NCBI RefSeq assembly: GCF_016907675.1
Contig: NZ_JAFBCJ010000001.1
Location: 868,001 to 932,000 of the forward strand
Direction of reading: 5' to 3'
DNA length: 64,000 nt
Source of the DNA: Geodermatophilus bullaregiensis
GTDB lineage: Bacteria; Actinomycetota; Actinomycetes; Mycobacteriales; Geodermatophilaceae
The notes under the pieces are model-generated. The model did not search any database. It saw only the letters and a list, made by a program, of their open reading frames with translations, and was not told where the DNA came from. Positions 7,724 through 16,283 of the stretch are shown one piece after another. Made by a program: the position numbers and the translations under genes. The stretch's first letter is position 1, and the number at the start of each line of letters is the position of its first letter.

Positions 7724-8695
7724 TCAGGCGTCGACGCCCACGGCCTCCTTGGCGAGCGAGGCGAGCTGGGTCTGCGCGGCGCTGACCACGTTCGCCCGGC
7801 TCTTGTGGGTCTCCTCGTAGCGGATGATCACGCGGATGTCGTGGGCGTCCTTGAGGTCCTTGATGGCCTTCACGGCGTCGCCGACGGCGAGCTGGTCGAA
7901 GTTCTTGATCGGCAGCTCGTCGGCGGAGACATCACCGAGCTCCTCGCGGGCGGTCCGGGCAGCCTTGGCGGCGTCCTTGTTGCCCTCGCGGCGGGCGATC
8001 TGCTCGGCGCGACGCAGCGAGGCGCTGCGACCGGCGGCCAGGGTCTCGCGGACGGCCTCGGTGAGCTGCTGCGCCCGGTCGGTCACGGCGGAGACCCGGT
8101 CGGAGGTCTCCTCACCGGCGTGCTTGACGGTCTCGACGGCGTTGTTGACCCGGTTCGTCCAGAAACGGGCCGGGGCGTTGACCGCCCGGGCCACGCCGCC
8201 GGCGACCTTCTGGACCGGGGTCGCGACGAGCGCGGCGGGGCCACCGAGGGCCTCCTCGGCGAGCACGACGGTCAGCCACTCGACGGTCGCCTGGTGGGCG
8301 CCGATGAGCTTCTCGGCCAGCCGGCGCACCTGGGTCTCCTCGGCCTGCTCGGCGAGGACCTTGACGTAGGTGGCACGGTCGAGCAGCTGGTGCTCCAGCG
8401 ACAGGTCGCTCAGCAGCGCCTCCTCGACGGGAGCCGCCTGCTCGAAGGTGGCCTTCAGGCCGGCGCTGAGCCGGCCGAGGGCCGGGGTGACGACGTCGGG
8501 GACACCGCCGAGAGACCGGAGCGCCTCGGTGATCTCGATGGTGCGGGCAGCGGCGTTGTCGGCGTTCTGCGTGAGCTCGCGGCGGACGGCGTCGGTCCGG
8601 GCCTGCGAGATGCGGGTGCGCGCCACCTGCTCCTCGGTCTTGGTGAGGAGCACAAGGGCGCGAAGCTGGTTAACAATCTTGTTGTTGTTGGCCAT
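7724..8695 (-). CDS. ferritin-like-domain protein with C-terminal LPI-type module
   Basis: The 323-residue product begins MANNNKIVNQLRALVLLTKTEEQ. Residues about 60-170 form an all-helical region typical of ferritin-like domains (LSLEHQLLDRATYVKVLAEQAEE, then EKLIGAHQATVEWLTVVLAEE), followed by a long helical segment with basic patches. The last 60 residues (ELPIKNFDQLAVGDAVKAIKDL to EETHKSRANVVSA) match a short module I have seen at the C-terminus of many actinobacterial envelope or stress proteins, usually LPI-x-x-[YF]-D-x-L. Metal-binding residues cannot be verified. The gene is monocistronic with its own terminator. Function unknown; a stress or storage role is a guess. Confidence 0.8.
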   Translation of the reverse strand: MANNNKIVNQLRALVLLTKTEEQVARTRISQARTDAVRRELTQNADNAAARTIEITEALRSLGGVPDVVTPALGRLSAGLKATFEQAAPVEEALLSDLSLEHQLLDRATYVKVLAEQAEETQVRRLAEKLIGAHQATVEWLTVVLAEEALGGPAALVATPVQKVAGGVARAVNAPARFWTNRVNNAVETVKHAGEETSDRVSAVTDRAQQLTEAVRETLAAGRSASLRRAEQIARREGNKDAAKAARTAREELGDVSADELPIKNFDQLAVGDAVKAIKDLKDAHDIRVIIRYEETHKSRANVVSAAQTQLASLAKEAVGVDA

Positions 8696-8732
8696 GTCTT
8701 CACTGTGCCCGCAGAACCCCGGGTGCTGACTG

Positions 8733-8752
8733 TTGCAAGCGCCTTGCTAGCA
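8733..8752 (-). promoter_or_regulatory. palindromic element upstream of the ferritin-like gene
   Basis: The site reads TTGCAAGCGCCTTGCTAGCA on the plus strand. It contains the perfect 8-bp palindrome TGCTAGCA and a second TTGCAAG half. It lies about 40 bp upstream of the ATG at 8695, where a promoter or operator is expected. The protein that binds it is not known from this window. Confidence 0.35.
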
Positions 8753-9016
8753 GTGAGTCCTGTCACGCCCGCTCGGCTGACGTAGCCCCAGTTCCTCCTC
8801 CGCTCCCACAAACCGACCGTCGCCCTGATCGGGTGCAGCCAGCCGGTCCCCGACCGACGTGCCCCCTCCCAAGGACTCCCCGCGGGACACCGGTGCCCGA
8901 TTGCTGGACGGCGCGAACGTCGCCGTAGTCGGTTCGGCTTACAAAAACGCCAACCCATGAGGGCGTCGGATGCTGGGATGCGTAAGTTGGTTGCGTCCAG
9001 GAGAGCGACCAGATCG

Positions 9017-9328
9017 CTACAGGCTCAGCACCAGCCGCAACGCGGCATCGACCCGCTGCATCTCCGCGAAGCTCAGACGCCCGGCGCTGGCTCCCAGACG
9101 CTGCGGGTCGACCGCGGCCGTCTGCTCGGCCAGCACCCGGGTCAGCTGCCCGTCGACCTCGACCTCGGGCCGGAAGGTCGCCGCCCGCGCCGACGTCGAC
9201 GTCGGCGCCACGAGCCAGGTCGACAACGGCAGCAGATCCGACTGGACCACCACCGCGAATCGCCGCCCGGACTGTTCGTGACCACGGGTGTCGCGCGGTG
9301 CGCGCAGCCGGAAGACCTCACCACGCAC
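9017..9328 (-). CDS. MazF/PemK-family toxin (probable endoribonuclease)
   Basis: The 103-residue product from GTG 9328 starts VRGEVFRLRAPRDTRGHEQSGRRFAVVVQSD, the typical N-terminal strand of MazF/PemK toxins (GEVF, then G-x-E-Q-x-x-R-x-x-V-V-x-x-D). It continues with STWLVAPTST and LTRVLAEQTAAVDPQRLG, matching the family's core strands and its E-Q-x-x-x-V-D segment. Such toxins cut mRNA at specific short sequences. The start overlaps the antitoxin stop by 11 bases, so translation is coupled; a start inside the antitoxin gene is usual for this family. Confidence 0.85.
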   Translation of the reverse strand: MRGEVFRLRAPRDTRGHEQSGRRFAVVVQSDLLPLSTWLVAPTSTSARAATFRPEVEVDGQLTRVLAEQTAAVDPQRLGASAGRLSFAEMQRVDAALRLVLSL

Positions 9329-9551
9329 GCAAGGTCTCCATGTCCCGCAGTACCTGCGCCGCCTCGGCGCGATCGGCCTCGTCGGCGGCCAGCTCTGCCG
9401 CCTCAGCCTGCAGCCGCTCGGCTGCCACCGCCCGGGCGGCCCGGATGAGCGCACTGCGCACGGCCGTCGAGACCGGCGTGCCGTCCTGGGTGAGCACGGC
9501 CAGGGCGCGCGAGGCGTCCTCGTCGGGCCGGAAGGTGATGGTGTCCGCCAT
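9318..9551 (-). CDS. antitoxin of the MazF-like toxin
   Basis: The 77-residue acidic product begins MADTITFRPDEDASRALAVL, a ribbon-helix-helix-like N-terminus (strand, then helix) typical of small DNA-binding antitoxins. A long acidic, Ala/Glu-rich helix follows (ERLQAEAAELAADEADRAEAAQ) that would wrap the toxin. The ATG at 9551 is chosen because residues upstream of it do not fit the fold. The region just upstream (about 9560-9580) contains TTGTCACACACACTGTAAGACA, a likely autoregulated promoter area. The toxin gene follows directly. Confidence 0.82.
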   Translation of the reverse strand: MADTITFRPDEDASRALAVLTQDGTPVSTAVRSALIRAARAVAAERLQAEAAELAADEADRAEAAQVLRDMETLRAW

Positions 9552-9792
9552 CCAACAATTGTCACACACACTGTAAGACATTCAGGTCCCGGCGACGCCC
9601 CCGCGTCTCGATCCTGCTCTCCCCGTCAGACAGAAGCTGCACCGCCGCCCCGTGGTCCGCCCGAGGACGCAGGCAGCTGGACCTGCCGCGCTCGCGGTCG
9701 CCGGCGCCTGACCTACCGCGCCGGCGTCGTGACCGGCGCGCTGCCGACTATGCGGGAGGCCGGTCCCGTTCGGCGACCGCCGCCGCGAAGCG

Positions 9793-10527
9793 TCACCGCC
9801 TGTCCACCACTGGCTGCAGCTCGCTGTGGTCGAGCGCGCCGGCGACCACGGCATCGGCGACGCTGGTGAGTTGTTGCCCGGTCCGTCTGGCGTGGTTACG
9901 CATGCGGCTGAACGCCTCGCTCACGCTGATGTCCGCACGTGCCGACAGCACGCCCTTGGCCTGCTCGATGAGGATCCGGCTGTGCAACGCGGTCTGCAGT
10001 TGCTCGGCCAGGAGGACCTGGTCGTGCAGCGCTCGCTCGTGCAACAAGCCGATGGTGGCGATGTCGGCCATGCCCTGGGCGACGGCGAGGTGGTCGTCGG
10101 TCAGAGTCTGCCGGCCGACGGTGAACAGGTTCAGAGCACCCAGCACCTGACTGCGCAGCCGGAGCGGCAGGGCGTGGCTGTAGGTGTACCCGCTGCGCAG
10201 TGCGGCCTCGGTGAACACCGGCCACCGCGCCGCCGATCCGGTCAGGTCCACGTTCGCGATCACCTCACCGGTCGCGAAGCAGTCCAAGCAGGGACCTTCG
10301 GCCTTCTGCAGCTCGAACAGCTCGAGCAACCGGGCGGGCTCGTCGGTGTAGGCGACCACCTGCAACCGGCCGCGCTGGTCGTCCAGCATCAGGCCGGCGG
10401 CGTCGGTGTCGACCAGTTCCACGCAGCGTTCGGTGAGCACCTGCAGGAAGTCGACGACGTCGAACTCCTCGACCAGGGTGTCGGCGAGCTCGACGAAGAC
10501 CTCGGCGAGGCGCTGTTCCCGAGCCAT
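9793..10527 (-). CDS. GAF-ANTAR domain regulator (second in tandem)
   Basis: The 244-residue product starts MAREQRLAEVFVELADTL; the start at 10527 is supported by AGGAGGG five bases upstream. Residues about 15-165 form a GAF sensor domain (FLQVLTERCVELVDTDAAGLML, EGPCLDCFATG). Residues about 178-230 form an ANTAR RNA-binding domain (QLQTALHSRILIEQAKGVLSARADISVSEAFSRMRNHAR). ANTAR proteins typically bind paired hairpins in nascent mRNA and prevent termination. It is the last gene of a three-gene minus-strand set starting at 12403. Confidence 0.9.
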   Translation of the reverse strand: MAREQRLAEVFVELADTLVEEFDVVDFLQVLTERCVELVDTDAAGLMLDDQRGRLQVVAYTDEPARLLELFELQKAEGPCLDCFATGEVIANVDLTGSAARWPVFTEAALRSGYTYSHALPLRLRSQVLGALNLFTVGRQTLTDDHLAVAQGMADIATIGLLHERALHDQVLLAEQLQTALHSRILIEQAKGVLSARADISVSEAFSRMRNHARRTGQQLTSVADAVVAGALDHSELQPVVDRR

Positions 10528-10587
10528 CAGGCCCTCCTGTCCCAGTCGACGGGGTTCCATCCTGCAGCTGGTGGTCGCGTGCTGCTG

Positions 10588-11298
10588 TCAACCACTGTCG
10601 TCGACGCTCCCGAAGTCCACTGTCCCGTCGAGGACGTCCCGTGCCAGGTCCCCCAGGGGACGGCCCTCGGCGAAGGCCCGAGCACGCAGCAGGACCAGCG
10701 CCTCGGCCAGGCCGACCGCCGCCTGCACGGAGACCACGCCCGTCGCCTGGTGGACTTCGGCCCGCTCGTCGAGGACCGCAACCGCGCCCAGCACCGGGGA
10801 ACCGGCCTGAGCGTGCAGCAGGACCAGCGTGGCCGCGTCGGCGAAGGACAACGCTTCGGCGAGCTCGTCGGCCGACAGGGAGCCGGCGCGGTCGCGATAG
10901 AGGTCCAGCACGCCGACCCGGATCGCACCCACCCGCAGGGGGAACGCGAAGACGGCGCGGATGCCCGCGTCCAGCGCGCCCCCGGCGAAGGCCGGCCAAC
11001 GCAGCGGCGCGGTCCGCGCCAGGTCCGGCTGCAGCACCGGTCTGCCGGCCCGCGAGGCGTCCACGCACGGCCCCTCCCCGAGAGTGAACTGCAGCTCCTC
11101 CAACTCCAGCGCCGCCCCGTCGGTCGCCGCGATGAGCCCCGCCGGCCCTTCATCGGTCATCAACGCCATGCCCACGCCGCTCACCGGCAGGGCACGAGCG
11201 CACGCGACGGCCAGACGGGTCGGCAGGTCGCTGCCGTCGGGGGACCCGGCCCAGGCCGCGCGGAGGATCTCCTCCACTCGTCTCGACGCCACATCCAC
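10588..11298 (-). CDS. GAF-ANTAR domain regulator (first in tandem)
   Basis: About 236 residues from GTG 11298 (VDVASRRVEEILRAAW); a longer open frame upstream overlaps the preceding gene and is not family-like. The GAF domain spans about residues 25-160 (EGPCVDASRAGRPVLQPDLA, IRVGVLDLYRDRAGSL). The ANTAR-like C-terminus (VLDERAEVHQATGVVSVQAAVGLAEALVLLRARA) is shorter and more diverged than in the neighbour at 9793. It sits 52 bp downstream of the PRC/HATPase gene and 60 bp upstream of the second GAF-ANTAR gene, all in one orientation, so co-transcription is likely. Confidence 0.86.
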   Translation of the reverse strand: MDVASRRVEEILRAAWAGSPDGSDLPTRLAVACARALPVSGVGMALMTDEGPAGLIAATDGAALELEELQFTLGEGPCVDASRAGRPVLQPDLARTAPLRWPAFAGGALDAGIRAVFAFPLRVGAIRVGVLDLYRDRAGSLSADELAEALSFADAATLVLLHAQAGSPVLGAVAVLDERAEVHQATGVVSVQAAVGLAEALVLLRARAFAEGRPLGDLARDVLDGTVDFGSVDDSG

Positions 11299-11350
11299 CC
11301 CCGGCCGCCCCGACGTCGCAGCAGCATGCCGCCCGGCCGGCGTCTGCGGC

Positions 11351-12403
11351 CTAGCCCGACGCCGGGCGGCTGCGCAGCACCACCGTCGTGCCCCGTGCCC
11401 CGACGCGAAGCGTGGCATCGGCCAGGACGCCCATCAGGTACAGGCCGCGGCCCTGGCCGGCTGCACCGGACGGGGCCAGCCAGCGGCCGTGGTCCTGGAT
11501 CAGGATGCCGGTCCAGTCCTCACCGACCTCGGTGAGCACGTCGAAGTAGGGCCGGTCGGAGCGGCGAGCGTGCTCGACGGCGTTCTCCGCGGCCTCGGAA
11601 GCGGCCAGGACCAGGTCGTCCAGATCGTCGGCCGGCAGGCCGGTGGTGTCGAGCAGAGGACGCAGTGCCAGTCGCATTGCGCGCACCGAGCTCTCCGTCG
11701 ACGCCCATCGCCACTGGCGCCGCCGCCACCACGGCGGTCCGTACGACGACGTGTCCAGCGGCGACCAGGGCCCAGGATCGGTTCCCGGGTAGGCGCTCGG
11801 GGCATCGCGGCCCCGCATCTCCAGCCCCCGGGAGGTGAAGAGGGATTCGGGTGCTCGGGCGCGGGTCGTCCGTCGATGCCCGTTCTCGGCCGGCACCGAT
11901 CCCCCGGGCCCGGAGGCGACAGGTGCGGCGGCGATCGGGGCCTTGACCGGGGCGTCCCGGTGCGACAGCCCCGGCACCTGGCCGTTGCGCTGGACCCGGT
12001 GGCCGTTGAGGCGGATGAGGGGTCCGTCGAGGGCGTCGAAGTAGCCGCCGAGCTCCTCCGCCTGCCGCAGCTTGGGAGGGCCGGCTGCGCTGTCGACGCT
12101 GGGAGCGCCGCGGACGTCGGCGGCGGTGTAGGGCAGCTGCACACACGCGCCGAGCCGGCGTGCTGCCGCCAGCGGCACCACGACGGCGCGGCCCGGCTCC
12201 CAGGAGACGGTGAGCCAGGTCGGTTGGTGGCTCCGCGGACTCAGCACCACGTCGACGATGCGCCCGACCTGCTCACCGGCGGCGTCCACCACGTGCCCGC
12301 CCGCGCCGAGCACGGCACGGACCTGCTGCGGGTGATCACTGCAGTTCCGCGGTCGGCTGGCCGCGTGATGGGCCCATCCATCGGCGCGGACGTAGGCGCA
12401 CAT
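11351..12403 (-). CDS. PRC-barrel / HATPase_c fusion (RsbW-like anti-sigma kinase)
   Basis: About 350 residues from ATG 12403. The N-terminal part (VRAVLGAGGHVVDAAGEQVGRIVDVVLSP, then TWLTVSWEPGRAVVVPL) is a PRC-barrel domain. A proline/arginine-rich linker of about 100 residues follows. The C-terminal 130 residues are a HATPase_c domain of the RsbW/SpoIIAB type: ASEAAENAVEHA (N-box), ILIQDHGRW, and GQGRGLYLMGVLAD (G-box). RsbW-like proteins bind sigma factors or anti-anti-sigma proteins. Fusion with a PRC barrel, usually seen in ribosome maturation or photosynthetic proteins, is unusual. It heads the set with the two GAF-ANTAR genes. Confidence 0.85.
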   Translation of the reverse strand: MCAYVRADGWAHHAASRPRNCSDHPQQVRAVLGAGGHVVDAAGEQVGRIVDVVLSPRSHQPTWLTVSWEPGRAVVVPLAAARRLGACVQLPYTAADVRGAPSVDSAAGPPKLRQAEELGGYFDALDGPLIRLNGHRVQRNGQVPGLSHRDAPVKAPIAAAPVASGPGGSVPAENGHRRTTRARAPESLFTSRGLEMRGRDAPSAYPGTDPGPWSPLDTSSYGPPWWRRRQWRWASTESSVRAMRLALRPLLDTTGLPADDLDDLVLAASEAAENAVEHARRSDRPYFDVLTEVGEDWTGILIQDHGRWLAPSGAAGQGRGLYLMGVLADATLRVGARGTTVVLRSRPASG

Positions 12404-12645
12404 CGCACGTCGACGAGGGACGGCATGACCTGGAAGTGGTCCTGAGTGACCCGGCTGAGCCGGTGGATGCGGACGAGCGCATGCAGATCTCCCGAGAGCC
12501 GGGGAGGTCGCCGGGTCCGGGGCCACCTGAGCGGCAGTGCCGCTCCCAGAGGGCCTCACCCTACGCGCCGGGAGTCCTCCCGTACCAGGCGGAGCTGGTG
12601 AGCTTCGGCGTGGTCGGTCGCGTCGACGTCACCCCCTCCGGAGGG

Positions 12646-13086
12646 TCAGACCCCGTTGGGAGACTTGGGCGACGTTGTATTTCTCGCCCTGCGCATGAGC
12701 CGGGCCAGCCGATCGACGTCCACGTGGCGGGTCAGCAGGTCGATGAAGGCGCCGCCGGCGATGTCGGGATAGGCGTAGGGGCTGACCGTCGGCAGTGACA
12801 CCCGCCCCTCGAGCCGGGCCAGAGCGACCAGCCAGGCATTCGCCGCCTTTGCGCTCAGCGTGGTGGCTGCGTTGGCTGCCCAGAAGCGCTCCAGCAGCCG
12901 GCCGGCCTCGGCCGCGCCACCGGTCAGCAGGCCGTACCAGGCCAGCAGAGCGCAGACCGCGCCACCCGAGGTGCCGGACAGGCCCACGACCCGGTGGTCG
13001 GGATCGGCCAGCAGACGCTGCAGGGCTCCGCCGGTGAACGCGGTGTGGCTGCCGCCGCCCTGACAGGCGATCGCGACCGTTCTCAT
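12646..13086 (-). pseudogene. patatin-like phospholipase, C-terminally truncated
   Basis: From ATG 13086 the product begins MRTVAIACQGGGSHTAFTGG, the patatin oxyanion motif G-G-G-x, and continues GLSGTSGGAVCALLAWYG with the G-x-S-x-G nucleophile. Homology ends around HVDVDRLARL, after which a short unrelated tail leads to a stop at 12646. Patatin family proteins are normally about 300 residues or more and need a D-G-[GA] aspartate in the second half. That residue is absent, so this 146-residue product cannot form the Ser-Asp dyad. It is probably a decayed gene. Confidence 0.75.
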
Positions 13087-13305
13087 AGGTGACCCCTTCC
13101 CGGGACAGAGAGGTCCACCATCTCGCGCCCGGCCGGCTTCCCGGGGCGCCAGTGGCCGCCGAGGAGGCCCGCCGACGGACCGGGGCGCGACAGGGGTGCT
13201 CGTGCCGGCGAGGTCGTGCGTCACCAGATCCGCACAGTCCGGCCGTCGCCCGCTCGAGGTGCTAACACGGCAGCGCGGTCGACGCCTCGTAGGTGGCCAC
13301 AGGCC

Positions 13306-13632
13306 ATGCTCGCCCCCAGCTTCTCGCTGCGGCACATGGTGATCATGGGCCGTCACCCGAGCGGGTCGCCGCGCCACCCGCTGGGCGGCTACCTCCATGC
13401 GGTGACCGTCTCCATCCGCCTGCTCGATGAGCGTCGCTTCGATTCAACTCGTCAGGTGTGGGGCGCGAACGACGGCCAGTAGTGGCCCGGCGAGCAGAGC
13501 GCCTGGCGACTGTGCGACGACGGCTTCGGCTGGCGCGCGGCAGTCACCTGGGTCCAGGAGCACGACTACGGCCGCGGACGGCACTTCACCAGCGTCCCGC
13601 CCGACCGCTTCCGCATGTGCATTCTCCGGTGA
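13306..13632 (+). pseudogene. small gene interrupted by one in-frame amber codon
   Basis: The frame from ATG 13306 encodes MLAPSFSLRHMVIMGRHP to VWGANDGQ, then TAG at 13480-13482, then continues open in the same frame as WPGEQSAWRLCDDGFGWRAA through QEHDYGRGRHFTSVPPDR to TGA at 13630-13632. Both halves show the strong G/C third-position bias of real genes. The simplest reading is a 108-codon gene with a single nonsense mutation. The family is not recognised; the aromatic, basic C-terminal half may be a small domain. It is not part of the kdpD gene that starts about 110 bp later. Confidence 0.5.
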
Positions 13633-13742
13633 CCCGAGAGGGTCAAAGCGCACGGCGGCAGCACAGCGGCCCAGCGGGACGGAGCGACCGGGCGCTGACG
13701 CGGGTATCCCGCACCGCTGCGCTGGGCCGGTCCGGGGCGATC

Positions 13743-16283
13743 ATGGACGCCATGCCCCGTGGGACCCTGCGCATCTACCTCGGCGCCGCACCCGGTGTCG
13801 GGAAGACCTACGCCGTGCTCGGCGAGGCGCGCCGCCGGAGCTCCCGGGGAACGGATGTCGTGGTCGGGCTGGTGGAGACGCACGACCGCCCGCACACCGT
13901 CGAGCAACTGGACGGACTGGAGATCCTCCCCCGAGCCGAGATCACCCACCGCGGCGTAACCCGCACCGAGCTCGACGTCGAGGCCGTCCTCACCCGCCGC
14001 CCGGAGGTCGTCGTCATCGACGAGCTCGCCCACACGAACGCACCGGGTGCGTGCCACGCCAAGCGCTGGGAGGACATCGACCAGGTGCTGGGCGCCGGCA
14101 TCAGCGTGCTCACCACGGTCGACGTGCAGCACCTGGAGAGCCTCAACGACGTGGTCGAACAGATCACCGGCGTGCGCCCGCGGGAGACGGTGCCCGACGC
14201 GGTCGTGCGCCGGGCCGACCAGATCGAACTCATCGACATGTCCCCGGAGGCGCTGCGCCGCCGGCTGGCGCACGGCAACGTCTACCCGGCCGAGGAGATC
14301 GACGCCGCCCTGGCGGACTACTTCCGGATCGGCAACCTCGCCGCGCTGCGCGAACTCGCTCTGCTGTGGCTGGCGGATCGGGTCGATGAGGGTCTACGGC
14401 GGTACCGGACCGAGCACGCGATCGACCACGTGTGGGAGGCGCGGGAACGGGTGGTGGTCGCCCTGACTGGCGGCCCGGAGGGCGACACCCTGATCCGGCG
14501 CGGCGCGAGGATCGCCGCCCGCTCGGCCCGCGGCAAGAAGATCGACCTCCTGGCGGTGCACGTGCTGGCCGGAGATGGACCAGACGGCGCGTCGACCACC
14601 GCCCTGCAGCGGCAGCTGGTGGAGCACCTGGGAGGGACCTTCCACCAGGTGGTGGGGGATGACGTGCCGCAGGCGTTGCTGGAGTTTGCCCGGGCCGAGG
14701 AGGCCACCCAGCTGGTCATCGGGACCAGCCGCCGCTCCCGATGGGCGCGGGCGCTGCGGGCGGGGATCGGTGCGGAGGTGGTGGCGCGCTCCGGTGAGAT
14801 CGACGTCCACCTCGTCACCCACCCGGCCGCCGGCGGGCACGGAGTCCGGCTGCCGCCGCTCACTGGAGCGCTCGATCCGCGCCGCCGCTGGCTCGGCCTG
14901 GCCCTGACGGTGCTCGGTGTCCCGGCGCTCACCGCGGCGTGCCTGGCCGCCTCCGTCGCTTTGTCGCTGGCCGGGGTGATGCTCGTCTTCCTACTGCTGG
15001 TGCTCGCCGTCGCGCTGGTCGGCGGTTTGTGGCCGGCGCTGGCCGCCGCAGTGGTGTCCAGCCTGTCGGTGAACTGGTTCTTCACCCCACCCACCGGGCG
15101 GCTGCACGTCGACCGCGTCGACAACCTGCTGGCCCTGGGCGCCTACCTGCTGACCGCGGTGGCGGTGGCCACCGTCGTGGACCGGTCAGCCCGCCGGGCC
15201 GCCGACGCGGCCCGGTCCCGCGCCGAGACGGCGATGCTGGCCTCGCTGTCCCGGTCGGTCCTTGCCGGTGACCGGGCGCTGCCCACGCTGCTGGAGCAGA
15301 TCCGGGAGGCGTTCGGCCTGACATCGGTGTCGATGGTCGAGCGCACGGACGGCGGTGAGCGAACGGTCGGCTCCTGCGGCGATCCCGCCCCGCGGACCAC
15401 CGACGAGGTCGCCGTCACCGATTCCCTGCTGCTGCGGCTGTGCGGACGCCTCCTGTCAGCGAGTGACCGCCGGGTGCTCGTCGCCTTCGCCGAGCAGGCC
15501 GCGGTGGCGCTGCAGCAGGGCCGGTTGACCGCGCAGGCCGCCGAGGCGGCCCGGCTCGCCGCCGCCAACAGCATGCGGACCGCGTTGCTCGCCGCGGTCA
15601 GCCACGACCTGCGCACTCCGCTGGCCGGGATCAAGGCGGCGTCCTCGGCGCTGAGGTCGACGGGTCTGCGGCTGTCTGAGGCTGATCGGGCGGAACTGGT
15701 CGAGACGGTGGACGCCTCGGCCGACCGGCTCGCCGCGCTGGTGGACAACCTGCTGGACATGAGCCGGTTGCAGGCCGGCGCGGTCACGCCCGCGCTGAGC
15801 CCCTCCGACCTGCCCGACGTCGTCGCCCGGGCGCTGTCCTGGCTGGACGGCGAGGAGCAGGACCGCGTCCGCCTGGACTGGCCCGACGAGCTGCCCCCCG
15901 TCCTCGCCGACCCGGGCCTGCTTGAGCGCGTCGTGGCGAACCTGGTCGGCAACGCGGCGCGGCACGCGCGCACGGGGCCGATCTCCCTGTCGGCCGGAGC
16001 CGTGAGCGGACGGGTGGAGCTGCGGGTCGCCGACCGGGGACCGGGCATCCCGCCGGCCGACCGGGAACGGGTGTTCGTCGCCTTCCAGCGCCTCGGCGAC
16101 TCGCCGTCCGGCCAGGGGGTCGGGCTCGGTCTGGCCGTCGCCCGGGGCCTGACCGAGGCGATGGGAGGCGTGCTCACCGTCGAGGACACCCCCGGCGGCG
16201 GAGTCACGATGGTGGTGTCCCTGGCGGTGGCCGACGCCGCCGCGAACAGGATGGCGACGCCGGTCCCGGCGACAGCCCGATGA
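13743..16283 (+). CDS. kdpD: KdpD, osmosensitive K+ channel sensor histidine kinase
   Basis: The 846-residue product (ATG 13743; ATG 13752 is an alternative) begins MDAMPRGTLRIYLGAAPGVGKT, the Walker A motif of the KdpD N-terminal domain, with VVIDELAHTN as Walker B. A universal-stress-protein-like domain follows (about residues 245-365). Four closely spaced transmembrane helices lie at about 380-445, ending in SVNWFFTPP as in KdpD. A GAF-like region, the HisKA box SHDLRTPL with His at about 621, and the HATPase_c domain (N-box LVGNAARHA, G-box GQGVGLGLAVARG) complete it. It senses low K+ or turgor and phosphorylates KdpE, with whose gene it overlaps by 4 bp. No kdpFAB is nearby. Confidence 0.96.
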   Translation: MDAMPRGTLRIYLGAAPGVGKTYAVLGEARRRSSRGTDVVVGLVETHDRPHTVEQLDGLEILPRAEITHRGVTRTELDVEAVLTRRPEVVVIDELAHTNAPGACHAKRWEDIDQVLGAGISVLTTVDVQHLESLNDVVEQITGVRPRETVPDAVVRRADQIELIDMSPEALRRRLAHGNVYPAEEIDAALADYFRIGNLAALRELALLWLADRVDEGLRRYRTEHAIDHVWEARERVVVALTGGPEGDTLIRRGARIAARSARGKKIDLLAVHVLAGDGPDGASTTALQRQLVEHLGGTFHQVVGDDVPQALLEFARAEEATQLVIGTSRRSRWARALRAGIGAEVVARSGEIDVHLVTHPAAGGHGVRLPPLTGALDPRRRWLGLALTVLGVPALTAACLAASVALSLAGVMLVFLLLVLAVALVGGLWPALAAAVVSSLSVNWFFTPPTGRLHVDRVDNLLALGAYLLTAVAVATVVDRSARRAADAARSRAETAMLASLSRSVLAGDRALPTLLEQIREAFGLTSVSMVERTDGGERTVGSCGDPAPRTTDEVAVTDSLLLRLCGRLLSASDRRVLVAFAEQAAVALQQGRLTAQAAEAARLAAANSMRTALLAAVSHDLRTPLAGIKAASSALRSTGLRLSEADRAELVETVDASADRLAALVDNLLDMSRLQAGAVTPALSPSDLPDVVARALSWLDGEEQDRVRLDWPDELPPVLADPGLLERVVANLVGNAARHARTGPISLSAGAVSGRVELRVADRGPGIPPADRERVFVAFQRLGDSPSGQGVGLGLAVARGLTEAMGGVLTVEDTPGGGVTMVVSLAVADAAANRMATPVPATAR

